A DNA stretch of 64,000 nucleotides. It comes from a bacterium. Its GTDB lineage: Bacteria; Electryoneota; Electryoneia; Electryoneales; Electryoneaceae. The DNA lies in assembly GCA_028278125.1 (NCBI GenBank), contig JANQEY010000094.1:61332-125331 (forward strand), written 5' to 3'. Under the pieces are notes generated by a model, which was not told where the DNA came from, ran no database searches, and was given only the letters and a program-made list of their open reading frames with translations. Positions 29,160 through 39,086 of this stretch are shown here, piece by piece; the first letter of the stretch is position 1, and the number at the start of each line of letters is the position of its first letter. A program made the translations under genes and the position numbers.

Positions 29160-30629
29160 TTAAATCTCATCAAGGGTTTTAACCGTCACATTACCAAACT
29201 TGGAAAGTTGGTCTTTTACATCATCGGCCTTGCTGACAACAACTACCCTGACATTATCCGGATTGAAATATTTTTTCGCCATGGCGTTAATTTCTTCTAA
29301 CGTCACCGCAGCGATTTTTTCACGGTAGGTGCGGATATATTCTTCAGGATCGTCGTAGCCAAACATCAGCTTTGACTGGAATTGTGTAGCGATGCCCTGG
29401 GGTGTTTCAAAAGCTGCGGGGTATCTTCCAACCAGGTAAGCCTTGGCATCTGCCAGCTCCTCTTCTGTAAATCCGACCTCGATCGCCTTTTTAATCAAGC
29501 CAAAGGTCTCTTCGACTGCTAACCCGGTTGATTCATTCTTGGTACCGATACTGAGTGTATATGCACCCTTTTTCTGCTTGCCGGAAAGGTAACCACGAGC
29601 GTCATATGCCAAGCCAAGATCGTTTCGAATCCTGAGCATCATCCAGCTGGAAAATCCACCGGTTCCAAAGATGTAATTCATGACATTAAAGGCGTGCTCA
29701 TCTTCACCCATGTTGGTTGGTGCCATGACATAACCCATGCGGATTTCTGACTGGACAGCGTCCGGCTTGTCAATAATCAGCACTTCACCACCAGTGGCAA
29801 CTGCGGGATCGCTTATATCTTCGAGAGCTTTGTTGCGGGCTTTCCAGTCACCCAAATACTTACTGACAAGACTTTTAGCCTTCTTTGGGATGTTACCGGA
29901 TATCGCTAGTATAGCCTGGTCTGGTACAACCAGTCTGTTAAATTGTTCAACAACCATGTCACGGGTAAATCCCTGGACACTTTCCATCGTACCGTCACTA
30001 GGTATTGCGTAGGGGTGGTCTCCGTAAACGAACTGTGCGAATTGCTGACCAGCGATTGTACCAGGATCGTCCTTAGTACGCATGAGCCCTGAGATCCATT
30101 GCGGACGCAACCGTTCAATCTCTTGCTCGGGGAAGTTTGCGTTTTTAGCGATGTCACTGACAATATCAAGCGCCAGTTCAAAATCACGCTTTAATACTGT
30201 AGCTTCTATGAATATCGCGTTCCAACCAGTTCCACTGCCAAAGTTACCACCTACGAAATCCATCGCTTCTGCTATCTCTGTAGATGTACGATTGGTAGTA
30301 CCCTCGGTAAGCAGATCCGCCATAAAATTAACAATACCGGGATTATCCATTGGATTATAGAGCATACCTGTTGGGATCAGCAGACGAATGCTGACAACCG
30401 GAAGTTCATCCTGGGGGACGTAGTATATCTTCATTCCGTTATTGTATTGTTTTTTAGTAATCTTTGGCAGTTTTACCGGTGAGGGATCCAGTTTATTGTC
30501 CGGGACATACGCCGGAACCGGATCATCTTTATCACCCGCAACTACCGATGGTGTTGAAATAATTCCTGATCCTATCAGAAGCAGGGAAAGAGATAGAACT
30601 AATCCAAATTTGAGTGTTGACCTGTTCAT
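29160..30629 (-). CDS. M16 peptidase-like subunit lacking the zinc motif
   Basis: 489 residues, with a signal peptide (LVLSLSLLLIGSGIISTPSVVA). It has the M16 (insulinase/processing peptidase) fold: the first domain begins at YNNGMKIYYVPQDELPVV, and the second contains GTGGFSSWMMLRIRNDLGLA. At the position of the HxxEH zinc motif it reads GIVNFMADLLTEGT, so it cannot bind zinc in the usual way. By family knowledge such proteins pair with an active M16 subunit, as in mitochondrial processing peptidase and bacterial M16B heterodimers. Its start codon overlaps the stop of the active gene (TAATG), which supports a 1:1 complex in the periplasm. Confidence 0.9.
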   Translation of the reverse strand: MNRSTLKFGLVLSLSLLLIGSGIISTPSVVAGDKDDPVPAYVPDNKLDPSPVKLPKITKKQYNNGMKIYYVPQDELPVVSIRLLIPTGMLYNPMDNPGIVNFMADLLTEGTTNRTSTEIAEAMDFVGGNFGSGTGWNAIFIEATVLKRDFELALDIVSDIAKNANFPEQEIERLRPQWISGLMRTKDDPGTIAGQQFAQFVYGDHPYAIPSDGTMESVQGFTRDMVVEQFNRLVVPDQAILAISGNIPKKAKSLVSKYLGDWKARNKALEDISDPAVATGGEVLIIDKPDAVQSEIRMGYVMAPTNMGEDEHAFNVMNYIFGTGGFSSWMMLRIRNDLGLAYDARGYLSGKQKKGAYTLSIGTKNESTGLAVEETFGLIKKAIEVGFTEEELADAKAYLVGRYPAAFETPQGIATQFQSKLMFGYDDPEEYIRTYREKIAAVTLEEINAMAKKYFNPDNVRVVVVSKADDVKDQLSKFGNVTVKTLDEI

Positions 30630-32008
30630 TATTCACCCCCTCCCATCTGCTGCATCATACTCATATCCATCTCGGGAATAATTTCAACTACAGTACGGTT
30701 ACGATCTGTGAAATACTTCTTCGCAACGCGCTGGATATCTTCAAGAGTAACGGCACGGTATTTTTCCGGTTTCTGCAAGAATGCGTTATAATCGCCATCA
30801 TAGAGAATCACGGATTCACCAATAGCAGACGCTTTCCCGTTGACAGTCTGCAGACCATAGATGAAGTCAGCTTCGAGCTGGTTCTTGGCCTTTTGCAGTT
30901 CTTTTTCCGTCGGTGGATTATCTACCAGTCCCTCGATCTCCTCGAAAAGTGCTTTTTCGGCAACAGCATTCTCAACACCGGGATTGACACCGATATATGC
31001 AAGGAATACTCCGGGATCTCTCAAGTCAAACAACAACCCACCGGCAAATGCGGCTACCTGGTCATCATAGATGCAACGCTTATAGATACGTGACGACTTG
31101 CCGTCTGAGAGAATCTTCTGCATTACTTCGAGAACCGGCATGTCTTCGTGCTTTGCTTCCGGAATGTGATATGCAGCGAGAAGTACCGGGAGTTGGGCAA
31201 GACGATGTACCTTGATACGCCTTTCGCCTTTTTGCATCGGTTCAACTGTTGTTACTTCCGGTGGCAAAGGCTGAGATGGAATCTGGCTGTAATATTTATC
31301 AATCAGCTTTTTCGCTTCTTCCGGTTTAAAATCGCCTGCGATGATTACCGTTGCGTTATTCGGTGCGTACCATGTTTTATGGAACTGTTTAAGGTCTTCC
31401 ATTTTCCATGTTTTAATATCACTCATCCAACCAATAACCGGCCACGAATAAGGGTGTGCGCGGTAAGCGTTTGTCATTAATTCTTCAAGAGCTTCACCGA
31501 ACAGGTCGTTATCAACACGCATCAGGCGTTCTTCAACAACAGCGCCGCGTTCTTTTTCAACAACACTGTCAATAAAAGCAAGATTGGCTTGCCGTTCAGC
31601 TTCAAGGTGAATCACCAGCTCGAGTTTATCTGAAGCGATGTTTTCGAAGTAGGCGGTACGGTCGTACCAGGTGTTGGCGTTCAAAGATCCGCCATTGGCT
31701 TTGACCATTTGAGAGTGTACTTCGCGGGCATACTTCTTCGAACCATTAAACATCATATGCTCGAAGAAGTGCGCCAGGCCGGTTTTGCCAACTTCCTCGT
31801 TTCGGCTACCGACACGATAATAAACCATGTAGGTAATCACCGGTGCGCTATGGTCTTCAAGCATTAAAACCTGTAGACCATTATCCAGTTTATACTCCTG
31901 AACATTAAGGATGTCAGGATTCAGGATCGGCTGATCTTTGTCACCTGCAATTGCCGTAGCAGATAACAAAAATCCTAACACCAATCCAAGCATCACTAAT
32001 TTCTTCAT
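30629..32008 (-). CDS. M16 zinc metallopeptidase, active subunit
   Basis: 459 residues. A signal peptide (KKLVMLGLVLGFLLSATAIA) is followed by the inverted zinc motif HFFEH (His80-His84) and the downstream acidic ligand region VVEERLMR near Glu160. The M16 second domain follows (SSRIYKRCIYDDQVA). It probably degrades peptides in the periplasm together with the motif-less partner encoded directly after it. The start has GGGGAGG upstream. It lies 83 bp after the Tricorn-like protease gene on the same strand, so these three peptidase genes may form one operon. Confidence 0.93.
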   Translation of the reverse strand: MKKLVMLGLVLGFLLSATAIAGDKDQPILNPDILNVQEYKLDNGLQVLMLEDHSAPVITYMVYYRVGSRNEEVGKTGLAHFFEHMMFNGSKKYAREVHSQMVKANGGSLNANTWYDRTAYFENIASDKLELVIHLEAERQANLAFIDSVVEKERGAVVEERLMRVDNDLFGEALEELMTNAYRAHPYSWPVIGWMSDIKTWKMEDLKQFHKTWYAPNNATVIIAGDFKPEEAKKLIDKYYSQIPSQPLPPEVTTVEPMQKGERRIKVHRLAQLPVLLAAYHIPEAKHEDMPVLEVMQKILSDGKSSRIYKRCIYDDQVAAFAGGLLFDLRDPGVFLAYIGVNPGVENAVAEKALFEEIEGLVDNPPTEKELQKAKNQLEADFIYGLQTVNGKASAIGESVILYDGDYNAFLQKPEKYRAVTLEDIQRVAKKYFTDRNRTVVEIIPEMDMSMMQQMGGGE

Positions 32009-32091
32009 ATACTTCCTCCCCTTTGAGGGTAGATTTATTTAAAAAGGCTCCGTTTACTTTCGATCAATAATTCTCGATCTGAAATTGATTT

Positions 32092-35000
32092 TTACTTCCT
32101 GGCGGCCGCGGCACGTTTCGGGCTGGGCACCGGTTTATCCTTCTCCTTGTCAGCAGCATCTATCATCAACTCGATAGCCTTATCGAGCTGCGGATCAGTA
32201 CTTTTCATATATTCGGCCGGACCCAGGGGAACAATATAATCAGGAATACATCCTCCATGCTCCTGGTTGATATTGTTCCTCTCCGGATTTTTCTCATCAC
32301 CCCAGACATACCAGCCCCTCATTGGCAGACGAATGTGCCCACCATCCAAGGTAGTCCATCCCCAGGTGGAGATGACGTTTCCGCCGGTTTGAACTCCCAC
32401 AACAGGTCCACGTCCAATGGTTTTAACAGCATGGCTGAAGATTTCAGCGTTTGAATAGCTGTTTTCATTACAGATTACTGCAATCGGTTTAGCCCATTTC
32501 TGCAGCGGCAGACGTTCCTGGTCGGGATATCCAACCTCACCGTCACGTCCGATTGTGTATGCGTGAACAGGCTGGGTAAGTATGGTCAGCAACATGTCCG
32601 TTGTCCAGCCACCCCCGTTGTTACGGACGTCAATGACCAGTGCTTCCTTGTCATCAGCGGCGGCATAGAGGTCACGTTCGAAGTTTTCAACTTCAGCCCA
32701 GCCCATTGATTGGATGTGGATATATCCTACCCTGTCCTTTGAGACTTCTTCTACCTTCTCCCTGCTCAGCTTTGTATCATTATCATATATCGTCTGCCTG
32801 AGGCTAAACCAGTTAACCGGGAGGATCTCATATTCCAGCTCTTCTCTTCCACGCTTGAAATTCACCAGGACAGGATCACTTCCCTTATCAGCCAGCGCTT
32901 TGAAATAGTTATCTTCACGAGAAACAGATTGACCATCGATAGTCAGAATAATATCGCTGGGTAACAGCCTGCTGACCTCTTTATCAGCCGGTCCATAAGG
33001 TATTACGTCGCTGACTTTTAAACCGTTCCCGGTATAATCAGGATCGAACTCCAACCCGAGGAATCCCTTGATCGACGCCCAGCTTTTACCATCCGGGTAA
33101 TAACCCATGTGAGAAGCATTCAGGCTGCGCAACATGATGTTCATGGCATCGGCAAAGTCATCATCATGATAAACCTTGCTGACAATATTACGAACCTTTT
33201 CACGAATAAATGGCCAATCCAGACCATGCATCTCGGGATCGTAAAACTGGCCTCCAAGTGTCCGCCAGCCCTCTTCCAGAATCTGTAAACGTCTGGCGGG
33301 TTTATCGATAGTCAAACGTGCCCGGAATGAAGTCGTTGTAACATCACCACCACTTATTTTTACATGAGCCGGTTTTCCACTCTTGATAAACCAGATGGTC
33401 TCCTCATCACTTGCAAGATGAACATTGTCGGGATCAGTACCGCCCTTGGTCAGGTTTTCCGTTTCCTCTCCGAACCGGTTCACTGTATACAGGTCTTCGT
33501 TACCTTTTACTGTCGCCAGGAATGCAATCTTGTCACCCTTTGGGTGAATGGCTTTTACATATTCATCACCCGTCAGGTTTGTCAGACGCCTGGCGCGAAG
33601 ATATAAATCTTCAAAATCGATGCGTATTTCAAATTCCTCTTCTTCCTCTTCCCCGTTTTCTTCCTCAGATTCTTCCTCTTCATCTTTCACTTTATCACGT
33701 GTTTTTTCCCAGATTTCCCATTCCTCCTTGGTCTTTTCATCATCGGCGCGGGTTAGATAGGCATATACAACATCATACTGGTTGCTATAGCGGCGGGTTG
33801 ACCAGGCAATAATGTTGCCACTGCCGGACCAAACAGGTCCAAAATCATCGTCCGGATGCTGGCTGATGTTTACAGGATCACCACCATCGGCCGAAATGAT
33901 CCAGATATCACGGTTATAATTGCGGTCTTCTACCGCGTATGCGATCCACTTTCCATCAGGTGACCAGGAGAAACCGGGCTCCATCCATTTGGAAAACAGC
34001 TTTTTAACCTTTTTACCTTCAGCGTTCATTACATACAGATCACCTTTATCCAGAACATAAGCGATCCTGTCACCTTTTGGTGAATATTGAGGATTGCGTG
34101 CTTCAATACCTGCCGGGCTGAGATATTCAATCTTATGGTGTCGTGCCAGGCGCAGGTTGCTCTCATCAGGATCATCAGAAATCAGCATAGCGACCCTGCT
34201 GTAATAATTTCCCTTTTTATCAGCCCGGTCTGTTAAGAACAATAATGTATCAGCGCCACCCGGTTTGAATGAGATCGCTTTTTCGCGTGCAGGATCGGGA
34301 ATCGGAACCGTCGCCCTGCCCTCAAGCTCCTTATTCACCAGGACTATTTCGCCATGAACAATTAAAGCGATTTCTTCCCCGTCTTCGGACACCGCTACTT
34401 CATCAGCGTCTGAAGAAAAGTTCTTTGTCACTACAGGATTTTCAAACTGGTCTGCTGCTACTTCAATGGAAAGTTTTACCGGTTCAACGCCATCGGACGT
34501 ATCAAGGACGTACAGGTCTGTGCCGGCTTCAAAAACTATCCTGCTGCCATCCCTGCTGATTCGGGCACTACGGACTCCTTCTTCATTGAAGTTAGTCAGC
34601 CTGGTTTTTTCATCGCTGCCAATCACTTTCCGCCAGATGTTGAACGCCCCTGTCTCGTCATCTTCTCCACGCCAGTAACAATTTTTACCATCCGCGCCCC
34701 ACATCGGATCTGTGTCGTAACCAGGATGTGATGTTACCTGTACCGGGTCGGTACCTGGAGTCCAATGCCAGATATCTGACTGGAGGGTACCACGGTAACC
34801 GGTTCTGCCAAAACGGTTATCTCCTATGGCAAGCAGGTAACTTTTACCATCCGGGTTGATCGTTACTTCCTGCGCGAAAAAATCGGTCAGTCGGAATGCT
34901 GTTCCTCCCGTTACCGGGATTGTTTGTATTTGAGATCTAACAGGATATTTGAAAACACGACGAGCGGAGAAAAGAATATCATTCCCATCTATGCTCCAGT

Positions 35001-35349
35001 CACGGGGAATATCACCGGTGGGTGCAAAGGTGAGCCTTTCAGGTAATCCGCCAGATACCGGCATGACAAACACATCATACTGGTCAAAACGATTTGATGC
35101 GAACGCGATTTTTGTACCATCAGGCGAGAACACAGGATCTCGGTCATAAGCCGGATTTGCAGTAAGCCTTTTTGCTTCCCCACCTTGCGCTGAAACTGTC
35201 CAGATATCACCCTGGAATGAAAATGCAACTATACTTCCATCATTAGATATATCGGGACGTCTTGGGAAAAACGCCTCTTCGGCAAATAATATTGAAGTCA
35301 TAAAAACAACAAAAACAATTGCATATATTGATAACTTAATAAATCTCAT
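32092..35349 (-). CDS. Tricorn-type S41 protease with WD40-like propeller
   Basis: 1085 residues with a signal peptide (LSIYAIVFVVFMTSILFA). The first two-thirds are TolB/WD40-like beta-propeller repeats (PDISNDGSIVAFSF, VFSPDGTKIAFASNRFD, WSPDGKWIAYA), interrupted by an acidic Glu-rich loop near 545-575. A PDZ domain follows (SRLLPSDIILTIDGQSV), then the C-terminal S41 serine protease. The catalytic Ser is in NSYSNAEIFSHA (about residue 968) and the substrate-binding region includes VRNNGGGWTTDM. Tricorn proteins degrade oligopeptides; bacterial homologs are usually exported. AGGAGG seven bases upstream fixes the start. Confidence 0.93.
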   Translation of the reverse strand: MRFIKLSIYAIVFVVFMTSILFAEEAFFPRRPDISNDGSIVAFSFQGDIWTVSAQGGEAKRLTANPAYDRDPVFSPDGTKIAFASNRFDQYDVFVMPVSGGLPERLTFAPTGDIPRDWSIDGNDILFSARRVFKYPVRSQIQTIPVTGGTAFRLTDFFAQEVTINPDGKSYLLAIGDNRFGRTGYRGTLQSDIWHWTPGTDPVQVTSHPGYDTDPMWGADGKNCYWRGEDDETGAFNIWRKVIGSDEKTRLTNFNEEGVRSARISRDGSRIVFEAGTDLYVLDTSDGVEPVKLSIEVAADQFENPVVTKNFSSDADEVAVSEDGEEIALIVHGEIVLVNKELEGRATVPIPDPAREKAISFKPGGADTLLFLTDRADKKGNYYSRVAMLISDDPDESNLRLARHHKIEYLSPAGIEARNPQYSPKGDRIAYVLDKGDLYVMNAEGKKVKKLFSKWMEPGFSWSPDGKWIAYAVEDRNYNRDIWIISADGGDPVNISQHPDDDFGPVWSGSGNIIAWSTRRYSNQYDVVYAYLTRADDEKTKEEWEIWEKTRDKVKDEEEESEEENGEEEEEEFEIRIDFEDLYLRARRLTNLTGDEYVKAIHPKGDKIAFLATVKGNEDLYTVNRFGEETENLTKGGTDPDNVHLASDEETIWFIKSGKPAHVKISGGDVTTTSFRARLTIDKPARRLQILEEGWRTLGGQFYDPEMHGLDWPFIREKVRNIVSKVYHDDDFADAMNIMLRSLNASHMGYYPDGKSWASIKGFLGLEFDPDYTGNGLKVSDVIPYGPADKEVSRLLPSDIILTIDGQSVSREDNYFKALADKGSDPVLVNFKRGREELEYEILPVNWFSLRQTIYDNDTKLSREKVEEVSKDRVGYIHIQSMGWAEVENFERDLYAAADDKEALVIDVRNNGGGWTTDMLLTILTQPVHAYTIGRDGEVGYPDQERLPLQKWAKPIAVICNENSYSNAEIFSHAVKTIGRGPVVGVQTGGNVISTWGWTTLDGGHIRLPMRGWYVWGDEKNPERNNINQEHGGCIPDYIVPLGPAEYMKSTDPQLDKAIELMIDAADKEKDKPVPSPKRAAAARK

Positions 35350-35683
35350 GGTGTGTCCTCCTAAAAAAGGGCAATTTTCAAATGATACGTAGTACTTGAG
35401 ATCTCTGAATATCCGCGGTTATTGATATAAAACGAGCAGGAATAAATTCTTAGGCTGCTAAATTAGCACTATCATCAAAGCTGTGCAACTCGAATCTCGG
35501 TGATGAATTTCAGCTTTTTATTCAAAGAAAGTCTTCTTATAATTCATATTGCTAAGCGATCCACATTTAGGCAAATTTGATTTGCGGAATTACAATCCGA
35601 ATTTTTAACGGATTTCATTCATAGTATATTAGCAAAACATATTAAAATTTTGCGTCTACCTGTTTTATAGAGGAACTGATTTG
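35350..35683. other. divergent intergenic region
   Basis: About 330 bases between the Tricorn gene (minus) and the alkylation-repair gene (plus). It is A/T-rich and should hold both promoters. I see no convincing -35/-10 pair, RNA gene or open frame, and only short inverted repeats. Confidence 0.5.
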
Positions 35684-36397
35684 ATGGACACACCATCCCT
35701 GGCAGAATCCAGGAAATGGATAATGAAAAACCTTGAAGACGCGGCTGATGAGGCATATGCGGCCAAGTTGGACCGTGTCATTTCAGGGAAAAAAGCTATT
35801 GGTGTTCCCGTTCCTCAACTGCGAAAGATCGCTCGCGAAGCTGGTGTTCAGCTGAAATTCACTCCGGGTGACTGGTCTCGTTACCTGAGCCTTGTAGTTC
35901 CCGAAAAAAACCGCGAAGAAATTATCATAGGCGCATTGGGTTTGGGCAAAGCCTCATCTCAACTTGATGACCTTTTTGGCGAACGAGCTTCTGGCTGGGG
36001 ACGTGAACTTGATAACTGGGAGACAACTGACCAGTTGTCCATACCCGTGGGTGCCTGGGTATATGCCGACTTGAGCAGGGTCGGTTACCTGGAAGCATGG
36101 ACCGTTCACGGTGAAACAGTCTGGAAAAAAAGGCTGGGAATTGTTTCGACAGTTTATTTGAATCACGGCGGTAGAAGTCATCCGATTGAAACATTCAGGG
36201 TGGTCAGAAACGTTATGGAAACAAATGATCCCATGCTGATAAAGGCTGCGGGTTGGGCAATCAGAGAAATTGATGATATAGAAGCAGTTGAAAGGTTCCT
36301 CGCTATCTGGGCGCCACGTTGTAGAAAATCACTGCTCACTGGAGCCATCCGTAAATTGCCTGAAAAAAACCGAAAAAGAATACAGGCTCTTGCCTGA
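35684..36397 (+). CDS. AlkD-like DNA alkylation repair protein
   Basis: 237 residues made of HEAT-like helical repeats. The family motif NWETTDQLS keeps the Trp and Asp four residues apart that form the active site of Bacillus cereus AlkD, and the C-terminal KAAGWAIREI provides the second Trp. AlkD-type glycosylases remove N3- and N7-alkylated purines without flipping the base. The start is ATG 35684; AGAGGA lies about nine bases upstream. A TTG one codon earlier is also possible. The next gene begins 32 bp downstream on the same strand. Confidence 0.87.
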   Translation: MDTPSLAESRKWIMKNLEDAADEAYAAKLDRVISGKKAIGVPVPQLRKIAREAGVQLKFTPGDWSRYLSLVVPEKNREEIIIGALGLGKASSQLDDLFGERASGWGRELDNWETTDQLSIPVGAWVYADLSRVGYLEAWTVHGETVWKKRLGIVSTVYLNHGGRSHPIETFRVVRNVMETNDPMLIKAAGWAIREIDDIEAVERFLAIWAPRCRKSLLTGAIRKLPEKNRKRIQALA

Positions 36398-36429
36398 CCC
36401 GGAACATTCCTCAAAAGTTGATTTTAAAA

Positions 36430-37695
36430 ATGAATTCACTCCAGATAAATAATGTTATCATTGATAATGAACTAACCTCAATAACCTGTGTGAACGGCAA
36501 GATTGTCGCAATTGGTGAAGAAAAAAGTACTGACAAGGTTTTTGATGGCCAAGGTATGGTTGCTCATCCGCCACTCAACAACTGCCATACCCATGCGGCA
36601 ATGACTCTTTTCCGAGGCAATGGTGATGATCTGCCCCTGATGGAATGGCTGCAGAAACGTGTCTGGCCATATGAGCAGAATATTTCATATGAAGAGGTTT
36701 ACTGGGGCACTCGACTGGCCATCATTGAAATGATTCGAGCAGGGATCGTCTTCTTTAATGACATGTACTGGGATTTCCGAGCAGTCGCGAAAGCTGTGGA
36801 GGAAACAGGAATTAGAGCATGCCTTTCCGCTGTATTTATCGATTTTGATAAACCGGAAATTGCAAGGAAACAGATAGGCATAAACGAGCAATTATTTTCC
36901 GAATTCCCGCAATATTCCGATCGAATCCAGTTTGGTGTAGCACCACATGCTATATATACAGTTTCCGAAGAATCGCTAAGGTGGGCTGCTGATTTTACCA
37001 GTAAGAACGATATTTATCTCCACATTCACCTCTCAGAAACTGAACAAGAAGTACAGGGCTGTCTTGACAAACATGGATGCCGACCGGTGGAGTACCTCGA
37101 TCGGCTCGGGATGCTTTCTGAAAGGTTGGTTGCAGCGCATACGGTCTGGCTGACTGGTTCAGACATAAAATTGCTAGGGGATAACAGGGTGCTTTGTGCT
37201 CATAACCCCGTAAGCAACATGAAACTAGCGGTTGGAGGAGTATATCCATACCGTAGGTTAAAAAATGCCGGTGCTATAACAGGTATTGCTACGGATGGTG
37301 CCGGATCAAACAACAACCTAGATCTTTTTGAAGACATGAAAATAGCGGCACTGTTGCAGAAGTTTAATGACGATGATCCCACATCATTGCCTGCTGATGA
37401 GGTACTGTCAATGGCAACCGTCAATCCTTCCAGTTTTTTTAATTTAAATAACAGTGAGATTAAAATTGGCGGTGCTGCAGACCTTATATTGATCGATGTT
37501 AATCGACCGGAAATGCAGCCATTGCATAACCTGGCAAGTCAACTTGTATATTCGGCGAATGGTTCCGTAGTGGACAGCGTTATTTGCGATGGAAAAATCC
37601 TCATGGAACATGGCTATATTGAGGGTGAGGAAGAGGTTATCGCCGAAGCGAAGCAAGCCGCGAAAACAATGTTTGCAAGGGTAGACGAGACTTAA
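36430..37695 (+). CDS. amidohydrolase of the MtaD/TrzA (SAH or nucleoside deaminase) type
   Basis: 421 residues from ATG 36430 (an in-frame TTG at 36418 adds four residues). The metal ligands of a cytosine-deaminase-like TIM barrel are visible: NNCHTHAAMT, HIHLSETEQEV, a His in AAHTVWL and the Asp in IATDGAGSNNNLDLFEDMK. The segments CAHNPVSNMKLAVGG and GVAPHAIYTVS match S-adenosylhomocysteine/5'-methylthioadenosine deaminases. Nucleoside salvage is likely, but the exact substrate cannot be set. It lies three bases before the YihY gene. Confidence 0.87.
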   Translation: MNSLQINNVIIDNELTSITCVNGKIVAIGEEKSTDKVFDGQGMVAHPPLNNCHTHAAMTLFRGNGDDLPLMEWLQKRVWPYEQNISYEEVYWGTRLAIIEMIRAGIVFFNDMYWDFRAVAKAVEETGIRACLSAVFIDFDKPEIARKQIGINEQLFSEFPQYSDRIQFGVAPHAIYTVSEESLRWAADFTSKNDIYLHIHLSETEQEVQGCLDKHGCRPVEYLDRLGMLSERLVAAHTVWLTGSDIKLLGDNRVLCAHNPVSNMKLAVGGVYPYRRLKNAGAITGIATDGAGSNNNLDLFEDMKIAALLQKFNDDDPTSLPADEVLSMATVNPSSFFNLNNSEIKIGGAADLILIDVNRPEMQPLHNLASQLVYSANGSVVDSVICDGKILMEHGYIEGEEEVIAEAKQAAKTMFARVDET

Positions 37696-37698
37696 AAA

Positions 37699-39048
37699 AT
37701 GAATCCCATAGTTCGTCTGAAAAACCTGTTAGATCACCTGAAAACATTTGACGTATGGGATGAAAAGCATGAGCGCGGCACCGTGCTGCTGCGTATCGTA
37801 ATTACTTTCTTCAGGTTTATCCGGATAACCATCCGCGAATTTATAGATGACCGTCTCCTGTTAAAAGGGATGGCGCTTACTTTTGCCACAGTCCTTTCCA
37901 TTGTCCCGATGCTGGTTATATCATTCAGCGTTTTTAAACTGTTCGGTGGTGGTGAATGGTTTGAAAACGTGGTACAACCATTAATCCTGGAAAACCTGGC
38001 GCCGGGAAGTGGACCAATTGTTGCCAATCGGTTGCGTGAGATGATCAGCAATGCCGGAAGCGCTACCCTCGGCGGACTGGGTGTAATGGTTTTAGTACTG
38101 GCCGTGTACGGGATTTTTGCCGGGATTGAATCTGCCTTTAACGGTATCTGGGGTGTGCAGTTTAGAAACCGGGGATTACGGAGACTACCGCTCTACTGGG
38201 GACTAGTAACTATTATCCCGATACTCGTGATCGGATCACTTGCTCTTACTACTTATATCCTGGCACTTCCGATGGTTCATGAAGCTGTAGAGAGGATTTC
38301 CTTTGCCAGGAGTCTTATCAATCGATTACTCCCCAGCTTGATGATTATCCTTGGATTTTTCCTGCTTTACAGGTTGTTACCAAATGCGCGCGTCAGAAGC
38401 TGGGCTGCTGTTATCGGTGCCCTCGTGGCTGGCACCCTCTATGAATCTCTAAAATTCGGCGTAATTATTTATACATCACGACTGGTTCAATACGATTTTA
38501 TCTATGGTTCACTTGCTATTATTCCCCTCTTGCTGGTCTGGCTTAACCTTTCCTGGTTTGTGGTACTGCTTGGAGTGGAAGTATGTTTTGTCTCCCAGCA
38601 TTATAAACGACTGGTGCATAAACGTAAAAGGCTGGTATTTTCACGGCAGCAGCGGGATGCCCTGGCATACATGATCCTGACCGAAGCGACCAAAGCATTT
38701 CACGGTCAACGTAAACTGGTGTCACAATACGAGTGGAGTGATAAATACGCGATCCCAATCGGTGTTACATCCAGTGTAATAGAGAGGTTGAGAGAAGGTG
38801 GGCTGGTAGAACGTGTGGGAACCAGCGGAAACCGTATTCTACTGGCAGTAAATCCGGACAATGTTACAATTGAACATATTGAGGGTATTCTGGGCAACGA
38901 GCTAATCGAAGAATGGACATGGCCGATGTCCAATGGCTGGAACTGGTTCAGGAACTGGCTTGGTACACGGTACAACGCGTTCCGTGATGCTGCAGGATGT
39001 AATACATTATCTGATCTTGTGACAATTCTCGAAAAAGAGAATAAATAG
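37699..39048 (+). CDS. YihY/BrkB-family membrane protein with C-terminal winged helix
   Basis: 449 residues. Six hydrophobic helices (for example MALTFATVLSIVPMLVISFS, GGLGVMVLVLAVYGIFAGI, LLPSLMIILGFFLLYRLLP) form the YihY domain once misnamed ribonuclease BN. The motif YGSLAIIPLLLVWLNLSWFV is typical. After about residue 300 comes a soluble region with a predicted winged helix (SVIERLREGGLVERVGTSGN), found in some members and possibly DNA- or ligand-binding. Its physiological role is unknown. It follows the amidohydrolase with a three-base gap. Confidence 0.88.
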   Translation: MNPIVRLKNLLDHLKTFDVWDEKHERGTVLLRIVITFFRFIRITIREFIDDRLLLKGMALTFATVLSIVPMLVISFSVFKLFGGGEWFENVVQPLILENLAPGSGPIVANRLREMISNAGSATLGGLGVMVLVLAVYGIFAGIESAFNGIWGVQFRNRGLRRLPLYWGLVTIIPILVIGSLALTTYILALPMVHEAVERISFARSLINRLLPSLMIILGFFLLYRLLPNARVRSWAAVIGALVAGTLYESLKFGVIIYTSRLVQYDFIYGSLAIIPLLLVWLNLSWFVVLLGVEVCFVSQHYKRLVHKRKRLVFSRQQRDALAYMILTEATKAFHGQRKLVSQYEWSDKYAIPIGVTSSVIERLREGGLVERVGTSGNRILLAVNPDNVTIEHIEGILGNELIEEWTWPMSNGWNWFRNWLGTRYNAFRDAAGCNTLSDLVTILEKENK

Positions 39049-39086
39049 CTGGATTATCGTCTTTCTTAAAAGGGAGCTACTTAATA

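Noticed and set aside
29160..30629. Inactive M16 gene as a decayed pseudogene
   Set aside because: The frame is full length with a signal peptide and both domains, and motif-less partners of active M16 subunits are a known arrangement.
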